From DATKYV01 sp035528275 (GTDB lineage Bacteria; Acidobacteriota; Terriglobia; UBA7540): 5,103 nucleotides of DNA. The stretch lies in contig DATKYV010000239.1 in the NCBI GenBank assembly GCA_035528275.1, positions 1 to 5,103 of the forward strand. The letters are read 5' to 3'. How positions within the stretch are numbered: the first letter of the stretch is position 1; each line of letters opens with the position of its first letter. Both the position numbers and the translations under genes were made by a program. Shown here one piece after another: positions 5,005 to 5,103 of this stretch. Under the pieces are notes generated by a model. It made no database searches. It was not told the DNA's origin and saw only the letters and a program-made list of their open reading frames with translations.

Positions 5005-5103
5005 CTAGTGTTTGTGCTCCGTCGCCGGGGCCGGGTGTCCGCTTTCCGCGCTAGCCCCTTCTCCCGTTCCGTGAGCGATGGGCGTCGTGGCGTCTTTATA
5101 CAA
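5005..5103 (-). CDS. Possible C-terminal tail of a protein entering from the right edge
   Basis: Reading the minus strand from the window edge, 32 codons are open up to TAG at 5005-5007. The peptide is low-complexity and rich in Ala, Thr, Gly, His and Pro (ending HPAPATEHKH), like a disordered C-terminal tail. The frame is short enough to be open by chance in GC-rich DNA, so this is a weak call. SecG proteins often end in such tails, and secG lies next to a tRNA-Leu gene in Escherichia coli and relatives; that would fit the neighbouring tRNA fragment, but nothing here proves it. Confidence 0.3.
   Translation of the reverse strand: MYKDATTPIAHGTGEGASAESGHPAPATEHKH

Noticed and set aside
4946..5031. 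Complete class II tRNA
   Set aside because: No GCCGAAG acceptor strand, D-arm or regular anticodon stem-loop could be found at the expected distance; a GTGTACG loop with ACCCG/GGGGT arms has a G-G mismatch and the wrong base at position 37.
4985..5103. Group I intron interrupting the tRNA
   Set aside because: No recognisable intron core (P3-P7 pairing) is visible, the available sequence is too short, and an open coding frame occupies most of it.
1..5103. CRISPR array or other regularly spaced repeats
   Set aside because: No repeat unit recurs at regular spacing; the only tandem repeat is the 15-bp duplication at 3919-3948.

Overview
This 5.1 kb window is bacterial and compact, with strong Shine-Dalgarno sites (AAGGAGG, AAAGGAG) and moderate to high GC. 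No gene fixes the species. The gene families suggest a Gram-negative bacterium with proteobacterial-like pieces on the right half. The window reads as two parts: an orderly housekeeping or stress block on the left (1-2426), and a patchwork of broken genes on the right (about 2430-5103). The patchwork may be a genomic-island scar, or partly an assembly chimera. The sequence alone cannot decide between these.

Left block. A CsbD-like small stress protein is cut by the window edge (minus strand, 1-131). A 410-base gap follows, holding a long GC-rich inverted repeat and a candidate promoter. Next come a complete PPK2-family polyphosphate kinase (542-1405, plus) and a YihY/BrkB-type six-helix membrane protein (about 1575-2426, plus). 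The two plus-strand genes are close enough to be co-transcribed. Together the three genes look like a stress and polyphosphate neighbourhood.

Right block. (i) 2534-3187 is an internal piece of a phage/plasmid-type DNA primase-helicase; it lacks both its N-terminal catalytic part and its SF3 helicase part. (ii) At about 3112-3127 it is joined, in another reading frame, to the C-terminal piece of a DUF1194 protein (to 3324). (iii) Converging on that is an intact secreted chalcone-isomerase-like protein (3355-3969, minus). (iv) Upstream of it lies an IS3-type insertion sequence (about 4086-4688, minus) with a complete OrfA, an A7 frameshift run and an OrfB that stops after about 47 residues. (v) At the right end there is a 3' tRNA fragment resembling tRNA-Leu (4946-4984, minus), with a convincing intrinsic terminator after it (4896-4931) and the C-terminal tail of a possible gene before it (5005-5103, minus).

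I see no complete novel defence or mobile system here. The most informative features are the junctions: primase/DUF1194, IS/chalcone-isomerase-like gene, and the beheaded tRNA.
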